64,000 bases of DNA. Origin: Planctomycetota bacterium (GTDB lineage Bacteria; Planctomycetota; Phycisphaerae; UBA1845; UTPLA1). The DNA lies in NCBI GenBank assembly GCA_016235815.1, contig JACRIM010000017.1, positions 62,001 through 126,000 of the forward strand. The letters are read 5' to 3'. Shown piece after piece: positions 42,101 to 49,671 of the stretch. Position 1 is the first letter of the stretch. Every line of letters starts with the position of its first letter. Both the position numbers and the translations under genes were made by a program. The notes beneath the pieces were generated by a model, which was not told where the DNA came from, made no database searches, and saw nothing but the letters and a program-made list of their open reading frames with translations.

Positions 42101-44608
42101 GTGGAACGTCGATTGAATTGCCTGTCAATCGCATCGCTTCTCTTTACGTTTGGCAACCCCGCAAATTCTACGCTTGGAGAGTGCCCCCTCGAATGGCGCA
42201 AGGGCTTGGGACCGGTTGGTGTATCAACTCCGGTACAGCGACTTACGAAATGGGATTCAGATGGCCCCGGACCGGAAAAAGAAGTCTTAGTCGTATCCGG
42301 AGATTTGTATACGGCAGGCGGCGAGCCATGCGATGAGATAGTTGTATGGACCGGCGAGTATTGGAAGCCACTCGGTTCGGGCTATACGTCAAACCTTGAG
42401 ACGACTGTGTGGAACAACCAGCTAATTGCCATTGGACGCTTTTCGACTTCTCAAACCACTCCCTCAGTCGTTCGATGGGATGGCACCAATTGGCAGGCGA
42501 TGGGTTTGCCGATTCAGGGGGTATCACGTGCTGCGAGCTTTCAAGGGACTCTTTATTGCGTGCGCGAATACACGCAAGAGTTCATTCGCTACGTACAATT
42601 GATGCGCTGGGATGGAGCGACCTGGCAAGACGTTGGCACGCCGACTAATGCATCGGCCCCTAGATTACTGGTAGCGCATCTCGATCGTCTGTTTCTCGTC
42701 GCAACGTTTCATGATTCGCAGTCAATAAGCTCATATTTTTCACTTCGCCAATGGGATGGCACCAATTGGTCGCCCGTCGGAGACGGTGAGGGCATAAACG
42801 GGGTCGTCAGCTCTATTGTTTCTCGCGACAATGACCTGGTGATTGCAGGGGATTTTTCGCTTCCGGGCGAGGTCGACAAGGTCGCGGTCGCAACGTGGAA
42901 CGGCAATACGTGGACCCCGTGGCCGGACCAACCCTTGAGCGCGTCTGCCTTGGCGATTCATAATGGAGTATTAGTTGCAGGTGGAGCGTTTGGAATAAGT
43001 CCGAGTGGATACACCTATCACATTGCATACTGGAATGGAGTGAATTGGCAGCCGACCGACGATTGCTGGTGTGGCGACGTGTATGCGCTCGCAGAGTTCG
43101 ACGGTGAGTTAGTGGTCGGCGGCCACTGCCCGTTTAGTAATAAGTGTGGCCAAGGCTTTGGCCATATTGGCAGTTGGAATGATGGCTCGTGGCGAGGACT
43201 CGGCGCGAGCCTCGGCGGGTTTGTATACACATTTGCCGAGTACAAGGGGAGTCTCGTGGCTGGAGGAAGTATCTCTAGTGCTTCGGGAAGTTTAGTCAAT
43301 CGAGTTGTCAGCTGGGACGGTCGAGATTGGTCATCATTAGGCGAGGGCATTGATTTCACTCCATCCAGCGACTGCATGCTTGTTGACAATGGAAAACTAG
43401 TTGTCGGCGGCGGGAGTGATTTCGAGGCTCCGGAAAATGGATTTCTTCAGGAATGGGATGGCAAAAATTGGTCACCAAGTCATGGAGGTTACGGCGCATT
43501 GGTGCTTGCCTTGGGGCACCACAACGGCGACCTGATTTTGGGCGGAATGTCCAGCTCGCAGATCCTGCGTTGGAATGGGTCCGGCTGGAGCTCCTTTGGT
43601 GGCCAGGCAGGATACTGGGCCTATGCATTTGAACACTACAACGGCGACCTTTACGCGGCCGGGGAATTCCAGAATCCTCCGAGTGTCCGGGTGAGCGCAT
43701 TGGCACGTTGGAACGGGACGTCTTGGACACCAATACCCGGGGCTATGATCGGCGGGGGATTTGCAATAGCGGTTCACAACGAAAAGCTATATGTAGGCGG
43801 CAGGTTTGATTTCACCGGAAACAACCACTTGTATAGTTGGGACGGCAACTCTTGGACACCAATGGGCCCCATTACTGGTGGCTCGACCTTTAGCCGTGTT
43901 CTCGCGCTGCGATCCTATCGCGGAAACCTGTATGCTGGCGGAGAGTTCACGTCTATCGGCGGAATTTCTGCAAATCGAATTGCCCGTTGGGATGGCACAT
44001 CGTGGAACGCGGTGGGAGCTGGTACAGATGCGACCGTGCGCGCGATAACTGAGTATGACGGAGACCTGATCGTCGGAGGCGATTTCTCCACCGCTGGTGG
44101 AAACCAATCCCGCCGCTGGGCGCGTTACGGTCCTGCCGGTCCTAAACCCATCATCCAAACAGAACCGGCCTCACCAAGCGTTTGCTCAGGATCATCGGTC
44201 TCGCTTCATACGGAAGCGGTCGGTTCTGGTTCGCTTGTGTATCAGTGGCGGAAAGACGGAGTCAATTTGCAGGATACGCCGGCCGTTTGGGGTACGCAGT
44301 CCCCAACACTTGTTTTCGCTGAGGTCACGCCGGCCGACTCCGGGCAGTATGAATGCACCGTCATTCTCGACGATTGCGGACGGACCCGAACCAATAAATC
44401 TACCCTGACGGTATTTGCCACCGGAAGCGCCGATGGAAATGCCGATGGCCTCGCTGACGGCAAGGACATTCCAATTTTCGTAAAGTCGCTGACCGACTTC
44501 GCCCCCGTGAGCCAGTCACTCTGTGCATTTGACATGAACTCCGACGGCATCCTGAGTCTTGCCGACCTTGACCCATTTGTGTCGCGGTTGCTGACTTCCG
44601 ACAAATAG
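42101..44608 (+). CDS. Large secreted propeller/Ig protein with dockerin-like tag
   Basis: GTG start with GGAGG seven bases upstream; 835 residues with a signal peptide (LNCLSIASLLFTFGNPANS). More than ten blade-like repeats of about 40-60 residues follow, each with a V-x-x-W-[DN]-G-[TN]-x-W-x-x-x-G core (VVRWDGTNWQAMG, LMRWDGATWQDVG, LRQWDGTNWSPVG, VVSWDGRDWSSLG, IARWDGTSWNAVG) and a YNGDLYAAGEF-type strand. An Ig domain follows (about 690-770: CSGSSVSLHTEAVGSGSLVYQWRKDGVNL, DSGQYECTV). The end is the dockerin-like pair GNADGLADGKDIPIFV and, after SLC, DMNSDGILSLADLDPFV. Visibly more A+T-rich than flanking genes. Function unknown. Confidence 0.82.
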   Translation: MERRLNCLSIASLLFTFGNPANSTLGECPLEWRKGLGPVGVSTPVQRLTKWDSDGPGPEKEVLVVSGDLYTAGGEPCDEIVVWTGEYWKPLGSGYTSNLETTVWNNQLIAIGRFSTSQTTPSVVRWDGTNWQAMGLPIQGVSRAASFQGTLYCVREYTQEFIRYVQLMRWDGATWQDVGTPTNASAPRLLVAHLDRLFLVATFHDSQSISSYFSLRQWDGTNWSPVGDGEGINGVVSSIVSRDNDLVIAGDFSLPGEVDKVAVATWNGNTWTPWPDQPLSASALAIHNGVLVAGGAFGISPSGYTYHIAYWNGVNWQPTDDCWCGDVYALAEFDGELVVGGHCPFSNKCGQGFGHIGSWNDGSWRGLGASLGGFVYTFAEYKGSLVAGGSISSASGSLVNRVVSWDGRDWSSLGEGIDFTPSSDCMLVDNGKLVVGGGSDFEAPENGFLQEWDGKNWSPSHGGYGALVLALGHHNGDLILGGMSSSQILRWNGSGWSSFGGQAGYWAYAFEHYNGDLYAAGEFQNPPSVRVSALARWNGTSWTPIPGAMIGGGFAIAVHNEKLYVGGRFDFTGNNHLYSWDGNSWTPMGPITGGSTFSRVLALRSYRGNLYAGGEFTSIGGISANRIARWDGTSWNAVGAGTDATVRAITEYDGDLIVGGDFSTAGGNQSRRWARYGPAGPKPIIQTEPASPSVCSGSSVSLHTEAVGSGSLVYQWRKDGVNLQDTPAVWGTQSPTLVFAEVTPADSGQYECTVILDDCGRTRTNKSTLTVFATGSADGNADGLADGKDIPIFVKSLTDFAPVSQSLCAFDMNSDGILSLADLDPFVSRLLTSDK

Positions 44609-44720
44609 GTACATTCGCTGGCGCAATGTTCTGTAATAGTCACCCCTTCCTCATCGACTCCACCCAGAATAGACTCCACTCGCTCGCATCACATGCGCAT
44701 GGTCACGTTGAACGATCCAA

Positions 44721-44749
44721 TTGACAGCCTGTAACTTATAAGCTACAAT
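44721..44749 (+). promoter_or_regulatory. Consensus-like promoter of the HigBA-like module
   Basis: TTGACA (44721-44726), a 17-base spacer and TACAAT (44744-44749). Transcription should begin seven to eight bases on, at the G before or the A of the toxin ATG at 44757. No ribosome-binding site is present, so the toxin would be translated from a leaderless message. Confidence 0.75.
44731..44746. promoter_or_regulatory. Palindromic operator candidate over the HigBA-like promoter
   Basis: GTAACTTATAAGCTAC is a 16-base inverted repeat with one mismatched pair, centred in the promoter spacer and overlapping the start of the -10 box. A dimeric helix-turn-helix antitoxin bound here would block polymerase, which fits the known autoregulation of type II toxin-antitoxin operons. 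Confidence 0.6.
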
Positions 44750-44756
44750 CTTGGTG

Positions 44757-45086
44757 ATGTACGAAGTCTGGCACTACCTGACTGCATCCGGCAGGAATGT
44801 CATTGACGATTGGATGACAGGACTGAGAGATGAGGATGCAGAAGGGCGTATCGCCGCGAGAATCGGCCGCCTGAAGGCTGGCAACTTCGGCGACTGCCGC
44901 TCGGTTGGGGACGGCGTATGGGAACTGCGAATCGACTACGGACCGGGCTACCGTCTCTATTACGCCATCGCAGGAAAGTCGGTGGTGTTGCTCTTGTGCG
45001 GCGGTGACAAACGGGCACAAACAAGAGACATCGAGCGAGCGAAGGATTACTGGATCGACTACAAGAACAGGACGGCGACTAAATGA
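44757..45086 (+). CDS. HigB/RelE-like toxin of a type II toxin-antitoxin module
   Basis: A 109-residue protein of the phage-derived Gp49-like/HigB group. Landmarks: YEVWHYLTASGRNVIDDWM, ARIGRLKAGNFGDCRSVGDGVWELRIDYGPGYRLYYAIAGKSVVLLLCGGDKRAQTRDIERAKDYW. The WELRIDYGPGYRLYY and LLLCGGDKRTQ-like stretches are hallmarks of the killer protein family, which cuts mRNA on the ribosome. TTG and GTG codons lie in frame just before, but the promoter spacing favours the ATG. Its stop overlaps the antitoxin start by four bases (ATGA), so the pair is translationally coupled, toxin first as in HigBA. Confidence 0.92.
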   Translation: MYEVWHYLTASGRNVIDDWMTGLRDEDAEGRIAARIGRLKAGNFGDCRSVGDGVWELRIDYGPGYRLYYAIAGKSVVLLLCGGDKRAQTRDIERAKDYWIDYKNRTATK

Positions 45087-45388
45087 AAAGCAAAGCAAGC
45101 ATTTCGCACGACGAGGTCATGGTTCAGAAACTGCGCAAGAACCCCAAGTTCGCCGCCGCATACATTAGAGCCGCGTTGGAAGACACCGAGGAGCCAAAGG
45201 TTCTGCTCATTGCCCTGAGGCACCTTGCCGAAGCAAGGGGCGGAATCGCCAAAATCGCCAAGGCCGCGCACGTCGAACGCGAAAGCCTCTACCGCGCCCT
45301 CTCCCCGCGCGGCAACCCAACCCTGGCCACCCTCATGGCCGTCACCAAAGCCCTCGGCCTCACCCTCACCGTCGAACCAGCCGCCTAA
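45083..45388 (+). CDS. HigA-like antitoxin (addiction-module antidote, HI1420 type)
   Basis: A 101-residue partner of the toxin just upstream. The N-terminal part (about 1-40, KNPKFAAAYIRAALEDTEEPKVLLIALRHLAEARGG) is the toxin-binding arm of this family. The C-terminal helix-turn-helix (about 52-97) reads IAKIAKAAHVERESLYRALSPRGNPTLATLMAVTKALGLTLTV. It should bind the palindrome at 44731-44746 and repress its own operon while neutralising the toxin. The overlap with the toxin gene keeps the two in fixed proportion. Confidence 0.92.
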   Translation: MKSKASISHDEVMVQKLRKNPKFAAAYIRAALEDTEEPKVLLIALRHLAEARGGIAKIAKAAHVERESLYRALSPRGNPTLATLMAVTKALGLTLTVEPAA

Positions 45389-45442
45389 TCCGCCCCAAGG
45401 ATGTACCATCGTCGCTCGGCACATCAAGACAGTGTGCAAGTG

Positions 45443-45554
45443 AAGCCTCAAGCCTCAAGCCTCAAGCCTCAAGACTCAAGACTCAAGACTCAGTACTCAG
45501 TACTCAGGACTCAAGACTCAGGACTCAAGACTCAAGACTCAGTACTCAAGACTT
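45443..45554. repeat. Heptanucleotide tandem array, 16 units
   Basis: Sixteen head-to-tail copies of a 7-base unit: AAGCCTC four times, then AAGACTC, AGTACTC and AGGACTC in mixed order; consensus A-[AG]-[GT]-[ACGT]-CTC. It follows the antitoxin gene. The stop codon of the zinc-ribbon gene on the other strand (45546-45548) lies inside it. The same unit occurs in frame inside the radical SAM gene at 53893. It resembles the short tandemly repeated repetitive (STRR) heptamers known from filamentous cyanobacteria. Confidence 0.95.
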
Positions 45555-45770
45555 CCTCATCCCCTCCCCCACCCCATCCAGAAAAAACTCCACCCGCCCG
45601 CAGTGCGTGCAGACATAAACATCAAACGCCTCCCGGTGCTTGAACAGTTCGAACAAGCCGCCCAGAAAGTCGAAGGCCCGCGTGCCTTCGTGGAATTGCT
45701 TCGTCCCGCCAAACTCCATCGCCACGCTGCATCGCGGGCAACTGACATGATCTCTCGTCGATGTGCTCAC
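45546..45770 (-). CDS. Small zinc-ribbon protein
   Basis: The frame continues further up, but GTG at 45770 with GGAGG five bases before it is the evident start, giving 74 residues. Two knuckles, CPRC (about 13-16) and CTHC (about 53-56, in YVCTHCGRVEFF), should bind one zinc. Between them is FGGTKQFHEGTRAFDFLGGLFELFKHREAFDVYVC. This pattern (CPxC, about 36 residues, Y-x-C-x-x-C-G-x-x-E/F) is common in small bacterial proteins of unknown role. The reading frame ends within the heptamer array, so its last residues (GMRKS) may be set by that repeat. Confidence 0.75.
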   Translation of the reverse strand: MSTSTRDHVSCPRCSVAMEFGGTKQFHEGTRAFDFLGGLFELFKHREAFDVYVCTHCGRVEFFLDGVGEGMRKS

Positions 45771-46337
45771 CGTTTCCTCCAGTCTTCCAACTCCCGGCGG
45801 CCTCGCCCTCTGGCAACGCTCCGCCGCAACCAAATACATACCACATGGCCGCCCGCCTGCCCGTTACAAACCAACCCCATTCTTGGAACCGCCATCCGCG
45901 TTGTTCCCGATCGCCCGGCCCTCCAGTGGAGCCGGAAAATGTTACAAATCCCCAAACCGCATTGGCGCTCCAGAATCGGCATTCGCCCTGAAACGCCGAA
46001 CAAGATTGATAGGTGTCAATGAGAGAAAGAGAGGGGACCATCCCATGTTCAACAATGTGTCAACTCAGCTCACCGATCAAACACTGCCACGCGGTCGCTC
46101 AGTCCATCTCACCCTTGCACGCCAGCAAACGCCAGCAGTTTTCAACAGCGATGTCTCATTTTGCCATATATGCGGTTCCGCCACCCCGCGTCGCACAGCG
46201 ACCCATTCCTACTTCTCTGTTCCCTGTTCCCCGTTCCCTCCGTCCCTCAAGCCGCCTTTGCGGCCTTTTGCGGGCCTTTGCACTTTTTTGCGGGGGGTAT
46301 TTTTTCACTGGAGTCCACTCGTGCTATCCTCCCGCCC
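45771..46337. other. Intergenic region, 567 bases, with short repeats
   Basis: Divergent spacer between the zinc-ribbon and gamma carbonic anhydrase genes. No frame here has both a start signal and family similarity. It contains a short heptamer run (46218-46238) and, just after, a low-complexity stretch with CCTTTGCGG-like units and T and G runs (about 46252-46310). It must hold both promoters, but none stands out. Confidence 0.5.
46218..46238. repeat. Second heptamer run, unit TGTTCCC
   Basis: TGTTCCC, TGTTCCC, CGTTCCC in tandem, followed by looser copies. The unit differs from that of the 45443 array but has the same 7-base period and lies only 660 bases away. Confidence 0.6.
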
Positions 46338-46877
46338 ATGCAATTCGACTTCGTTGATCTCCCCAACCGCGTTCGTCTCGGCAAGAACGTCTACATCGCC
46401 CCGACGGCCTACGTCGGCGGCGAGGTCACCCTCGGCGACGACTGCACCGTCATGCACCACGTCGTCATTCGTGGCGACGTCTCCGCCATCACCGTCGGCG
46501 CCCGCTGCAACATTCAGGATGGCACCGTGCTTCACACCAATCGCGGTGTGCCGATGGATATCGAAGACGACGTCAGCATCGGCCACCGCGCGGTCGTGCA
46601 TTGCCGTCGTGTCGGCCGCGGCACGCTCATCGGCATCGGCTCCATCGTGCTCGATGACTGCGAGATCGGCCCGGGCTGTCTTATTGCCGCAGGCGCGGTG
46701 CTTCCTCCGCGCACCATCGTGCCCGCCAACAAGGTCATCATGGGCATCCCCGGCAAGGTCGTTCGCGATGTAAATGAGATGGAGCGAACCTACTTTGCCG
46801 AGGTCACGGCCAGCTATTTGCATCTCGGCCGGTTGCACGGTTCCGGGGCCTATCCAAACCACGCGCCTTCCCCGTGA
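46338..46877 (+). CDS. Gamma-class carbonic anhydrase family protein
   Basis: A 179-residue left-handed beta-helix trimer subunit. Hexapeptide coils are visible (VYIAPTAYVGGEVTLGDDCTV, IGIGSIVLDDCEIGPGCLIAAGAVL). The metal-binding histidines of the Cam/YrdA type are at VLHTN and in IGHRAVVHC, two histidines five apart. Residues in VIRGDVSAITVGARCNIQDG match the active-site strand. Such proteins hydrate carbon dioxide when carrying zinc or iron, though several YrdA-like members show no measured activity. The start at 46338 matches family starts; no ribosome-binding site is visible. The frame further up is intergenic repeat. Confidence 0.93.
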   Translation: MQFDFVDLPNRVRLGKNVYIAPTAYVGGEVTLGDDCTVMHHVVIRGDVSAITVGARCNIQDGTVLHTNRGVPMDIEDDVSIGHRAVVHCRRVGRGTLIGIGSIVLDDCEIGPGCLIAAGAVLPPRTIVPANKVIMGIPGKVVRDVNEMERTYFAEVTASYLHLGRLHGSGAYPNHAPSP

Positions 46878-46940
46878 GTGCGCGGCGATATTATCGACCA
46901 CGCTTGACTCAACGCGTCACAACGCAAACACTTCCCTGCA

Positions 46941-47669
46941 ATGACCAAGCTGCCACAGCTCAGCATCTTCTTCCCGTGCTACAACGAAGAGGCCAACGTC
47001 GAGCGCACCACGCGCAACGCCGTCGACGCCGCGCGGAAGTACGCCGACCAGTGGGAAGTCATCATCGTCAACGACGGCAGCAAGGATCGCACTGCCGAAA
47101 TCGCCGAACGCTTGGTGAAGGAAATCCCCGGCGTGCGCGCCGTCCACAACAATCCCAATCTCGGTTATGGCGGAGCGGTCGCCCGCGGATTGAAAGAATC
47201 CCGCATGGATTGGATCTTCTTCACCGACGGCGACGGCCAGTTCGACATGATGGAGATCGACAAACTCGTGGGCCTGCTCGACCGCTGCGATTTCCCGGTC
47301 GGCTATCGCATCAAGCGGGCCGACAATTTCCTGCGAAAGTCGAACGCCTTCTGCTGGGGCACACTGGTGCGCGCCCTCTTCGGCCTTCGCGTCCGCGACA
47401 TCGACTGCGCGTTCAAGCTGCTGCCCCGAAGCCTCATCGCACAGGTGGAGCTAAAGAGTCGCGGTGCCCTGATCAGCACGGAGTTGCTCGCCCGCGCCAA
47501 GTACCGCGGCCTGCGAATCGCCGAGGTCGGTGTGAACCATTACCCCCGCACGGCCGGCCAGCAAACCGGCGCGAACTTCAAGGTCATCCTTCGCGCGTTT
47601 CGAGAGCTGTTCAAACTTCGCAAGGACATCCGGCGAGAGGGAATGCCGGGGCCGAAAGAACCGAACTAA
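46941..47669 (+). CDS. Glycosyltransferase family 2
   Basis: A 242-residue GT-A enzyme starting MTKLPQLSIFFPCYNEEANV. It has VIIVNDGSKDRTAE, NLGYGGAVARGL and the metal-binding FTDGDGQFD, followed by GYRIKRADNFLRKSNAFCWG and RDIDCAFKLLPR, typical of polyprenyl-phosphate sugar transferases of the DPM1/Alg5 branch. No membrane helices are present. It starts 63 bases after the carbonic anhydrase gene on the same strand and may share its transcript. The acceptor is unknown. Confidence 0.92.
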   Translation: MTKLPQLSIFFPCYNEEANVERTTRNAVDAARKYADQWEVIIVNDGSKDRTAEIAERLVKEIPGVRAVHNNPNLGYGGAVARGLKESRMDWIFFTDGDGQFDMMEIDKLVGLLDRCDFPVGYRIKRADNFLRKSNAFCWGTLVRALFGLRVRDIDCAFKLLPRSLIAQVELKSRGALISTELLARAKYRGLRIAEVGVNHYPRTAGQQTGANFKVILRAFRELFKLRKDIRREGMPGPKEPN

Positions 47670-47712
47670 TCAGCGGCAGGGCACCCATTCCGTTTCTGAC
47701 GGCGGAATCCAC

Positions 47713-47740
47713 TTGACGTTTGTTCGTAATATTGCGAACA
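47713..47740 (+). promoter_or_regulatory. Promoter/operator of the second, decayed toxin-antitoxin locus
   Basis: TTGACG at 47713-47718 is followed by TGTTCGTAATATTGCGAACA (47721-47740), a 20-base inverted repeat with one mismatched pair. The -10 region (GAACAT or AACATA) is poor. The palindrome sits where an antitoxin operator is expected, just upstream of the truncated toxin frame. Confidence 0.5.
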
Positions 47741-47908
47741 TATGGATGGTGTCACTACCGAATGCTGTACTTCTTTCACGGGCGCGTCGCGGCGGTTGTG
47801 TCGCATGGAATTGTAAAGGAGCGCGCAGTTCCTCCAAAGGAGATTGACCTCGCATTGCATCGAAAGGCAAAGTTTGAAAGGGGGCCCGGCCGTCACCGGG
47901 CAGATTGA
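47720..47908 (+). pseudogene. Truncated HigB/RelE-like toxin (C-terminal half only)
   Basis: The frame reads YRMLYFFHGRVAAVVSHGIVKERAVPPKEIDLALHRKAKFE to its stop at 47908. This is the C-terminal half of the Gp49-like toxin family, where the YRMLYFFHG strand and the VPPKEID-x-A-x-x-RK helix are standard. Family members have about 60 more residues before it (core strands and the WELR segment), and those are absent. In their place the promoter-palindrome region joins directly to the conserved part, so an internal deletion is likely. The only start available is TTG inside the palindrome. Probably non-functional. Confidence 0.75.
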
Positions 47909-47910
47909 CC

Positions 47911-48246
47911 ATGAGCAAGAAAACGAAATCATCGATTCGATCGTCTGCAATCCGAAAGGCGTATGACCGTTACGTCGGAAAAAGCCCACGCAGGCGCGCT
48001 TACTATGCGGACGAGCTGGCTAATTCGGAGATCGCACGGAAGATCTTCATGAGCAGGACACAGGCCGGCCTTTCGCAGCGGGCGCTTGCCAAACTCGTCG
48101 GCACTACTGCGTCCGTCATCTGCCAGCTCGAAGATTCTGATTATGAAGGGCACTCGCTATCAATGCTTCATCGAATCGCTGCGGCGCTGAACAAGCGCGT
48201 CGAAATTCGATTTCTGCCCGCAAGCCCCCGACGCCGCACCGCTTGA
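47911..48246 (+). CDS. XRE-family antitoxin-type DNA-binding protein
   Basis: A 111-residue protein starting two bases after the truncated toxin stop. A basic N-terminus (SKKTKSSIRSSAIRKAYDRYV) precedes a helix-turn-helix of the XRE/Cro type: RTQAGLSQRALAKLVGTTASVICQLEDSDYEGHSLSMLHRIAAALNKRVEIRFL. This is the usual partner of Gp49-like toxins. The gene looks intact, so it may persist as a stand-alone antitoxin or a repressor acting at the palindrome at 47721-47740. Cross-talk with the HigBA-like module 3 kb away is possible but not shown. Confidence 0.88.
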   Translation: MSKKTKSSIRSSAIRKAYDRYVGKSPRRRAYYADELANSEIARKIFMSRTQAGLSQRALAKLVGTTASVICQLEDSDYEGHSLSMLHRIAAALNKRVEIRFLPASPRRRTA

Positions 48247-48270
48247 TGATTCTTCAATCTCTTCAGAGTC

Positions 48271-49440
48271 TCAGGGTCGTATGACCACCTGCGACTGATT
48301 CAGCACCATCAGTTCATAGACCATGTTCACATCCGCCGCGGCCATGCGCACGCAGCCCATCGACTTGTCCTGGCCGATGCTGCTCGCGTCGATGGTGCCG
48401 TGGATGCCGAAACCGGTCTTGCCGATGGCCTCACCGTCAGTGCCGTGCAGGCCGATCCATCGTTCGCCGATCGGGTTCTCCGGATCGTCCGCGAGGTAGT
48501 GTCGATTGGTATTGGGGTCGGTCCAGTCAGGGTTGCGCAGTTTGTTGTTCACCACCCATGTCCCCGTCGGCGTATACCCATTCGCGCCGAGCCCGACGGT
48601 GAACGAGCGGACATACAAGTCACCGAGGTAGATGTCCATGCGATGATCGCTCTTGTCGATCACCGCGCGAAACGGGCCGCGAATGACCTTGAGCCGCTGG
48701 CCGACCTGCAGTCGGTTCGCCTCTTTGATCTGGTTAACGCTCGCCAGCAGTTCCTCGGTGATGCCGTGTCGCGCGGAGATGCCGTTGAGCGTGTCGCCCG
48801 AGGTCACGGTGTACGTCGTGATCATCGGGTCGCCGGTGTTCGTCGCCCGGCTGAACAACAGACCCTCGGCAGCCCGGCCGAGTTCAGTGCGAATGAAGTC
48901 TTCCTCGGTAGGGGGGAGGCCGCGATCAAGGGCCTTGCTCAGGGTCGATCGAGCACCAATGAAGTCGCCCTTGCTGAGCATCGTTCGTCCGAGGTCGAGC
49001 AGCGCCAAGGCGTCGACCGGTCCGGCGGCATGAACCGCGGGAGACTCGGTCAATCGCGGAGCCGGCGTGGCGGCGACCTTGGGCGAGATCGTCATCTCGA
49101 TTGAATGATTTCCGACGGACGGTGAGTTTGCTCGAACAGCCGACGCAGCATCCGACACTAGCTCATCGCCCTGCGGCGGCTCGGCGACGGGGTCGGCGGG
49201 TGGAGCGACCGACTGCACCGCGTGTTCGGCTTCCACCTTCTTGATGATCTCCGAGATGGGTCGCGTCGCGCGAAGGGGCGTCGGCTTCGAATCGGCGGTC
49301 GTGGCGGCGACCTGTTCCGTCGCCGCTGGTGTCGGCCGTGTGGCACGCCAAGCGTAGCCGCCCCAAACGAGCAGCGCGAGCGCCGCCGTGCCGACAAGCA
49401 GAGAGATCGAACGCGAACGAGACGAAGAATCCGATGCCAC
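48271..49440 (-). CDS. L,D-transpeptidase with LysM domain
   Basis: A 389-residue envelope enzyme. GTG start with AAGGAG ten bases upstream. A membrane segment at about 14-30 (LLVGTAALALLVWGGYAW) anchors it, followed by a Pro/Ala-rich linker. A LysM domain (about 205-250: YTVTSGDTLNGISARHGI...LQVGQRLKV) binds peptidoglycan. The C-terminal YkuD catalytic domain has the histidine H347 in GFGIHGT and the nucleophile C363 in SMGCVRM, plus GERWIGLHGTDG. It should form 3-3 crosslinks or attach proteins to peptidoglycan. This is of note because planctomycete peptidoglycan was long doubted. Convergent with the antitoxin gene. Confidence 0.95.
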   Translation of the reverse strand: MASDSSSRSRSISLLVGTAALALLVWGGYAWRATRPTPAATEQVAATTADSKPTPLRATRPISEIIKKVEAEHAVQSVAPPADPVAEPPQGDELVSDAASAVRANSPSVGNHSIEMTISPKVAATPAPRLTESPAVHAAGPVDALALLDLGRTMLSKGDFIGARSTLSKALDRGLPPTEEDFIRTELGRAAEGLLFSRATNTGDPMITTYTVTSGDTLNGISARHGITEELLASVNQIKEANRLQVGQRLKVIRGPFRAVIDKSDHRMDIYLGDLYVRSFTVGLGANGYTPTGTWVVNNKLRNPDWTDPNTNRHYLADDPENPIGERWIGLHGTDGEAIGKTGFGIHGTIDASSIGQDKSMGCVRMAAADVNMVYELMVLNQSQVVIRP

Positions 49441-49632
49441 GAGTGGTCAACTCCTTACCGCCAAAAGGCTCACGGCCCGTCGGCTTTGCTGCCTGAAAGA
49501 AGAGTGCAGTAGCCTACCGCGCCGCACGACTGAATCAAGCGCCGAACACGCGAAACGCCCTCACAGATTTCACAAGCCGAGGCCCGCCCAGGCGAATACA
49601 ATCCGTCTTCGTTCGGGGCGGGGCGGTTCCTC

Positions 49633-49664
49633 GTTTCGACTTTTCGACTTTTCGACTTTTCGGC
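49633..49664. repeat. Octamer tandem repeat, four units
   Basis: Four head-to-tail units of [GT]TTTCGAC (last unit TTTTCGGC) lie eight bases before the start of the MATE gene. It replaces any ribosome-binding site and lies in the divergent spacer with the L,D-transpeptidase gene. A change in copy number would alter the leader of the MATE gene. Confidence 0.85.
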
Positions 49665-49671
49665 GTTTCCT

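Noticed and set aside
45443-45554. Possible CRISPR array
   Set aside because: Units are 7 bases with no spacers and no cas genes nearby.
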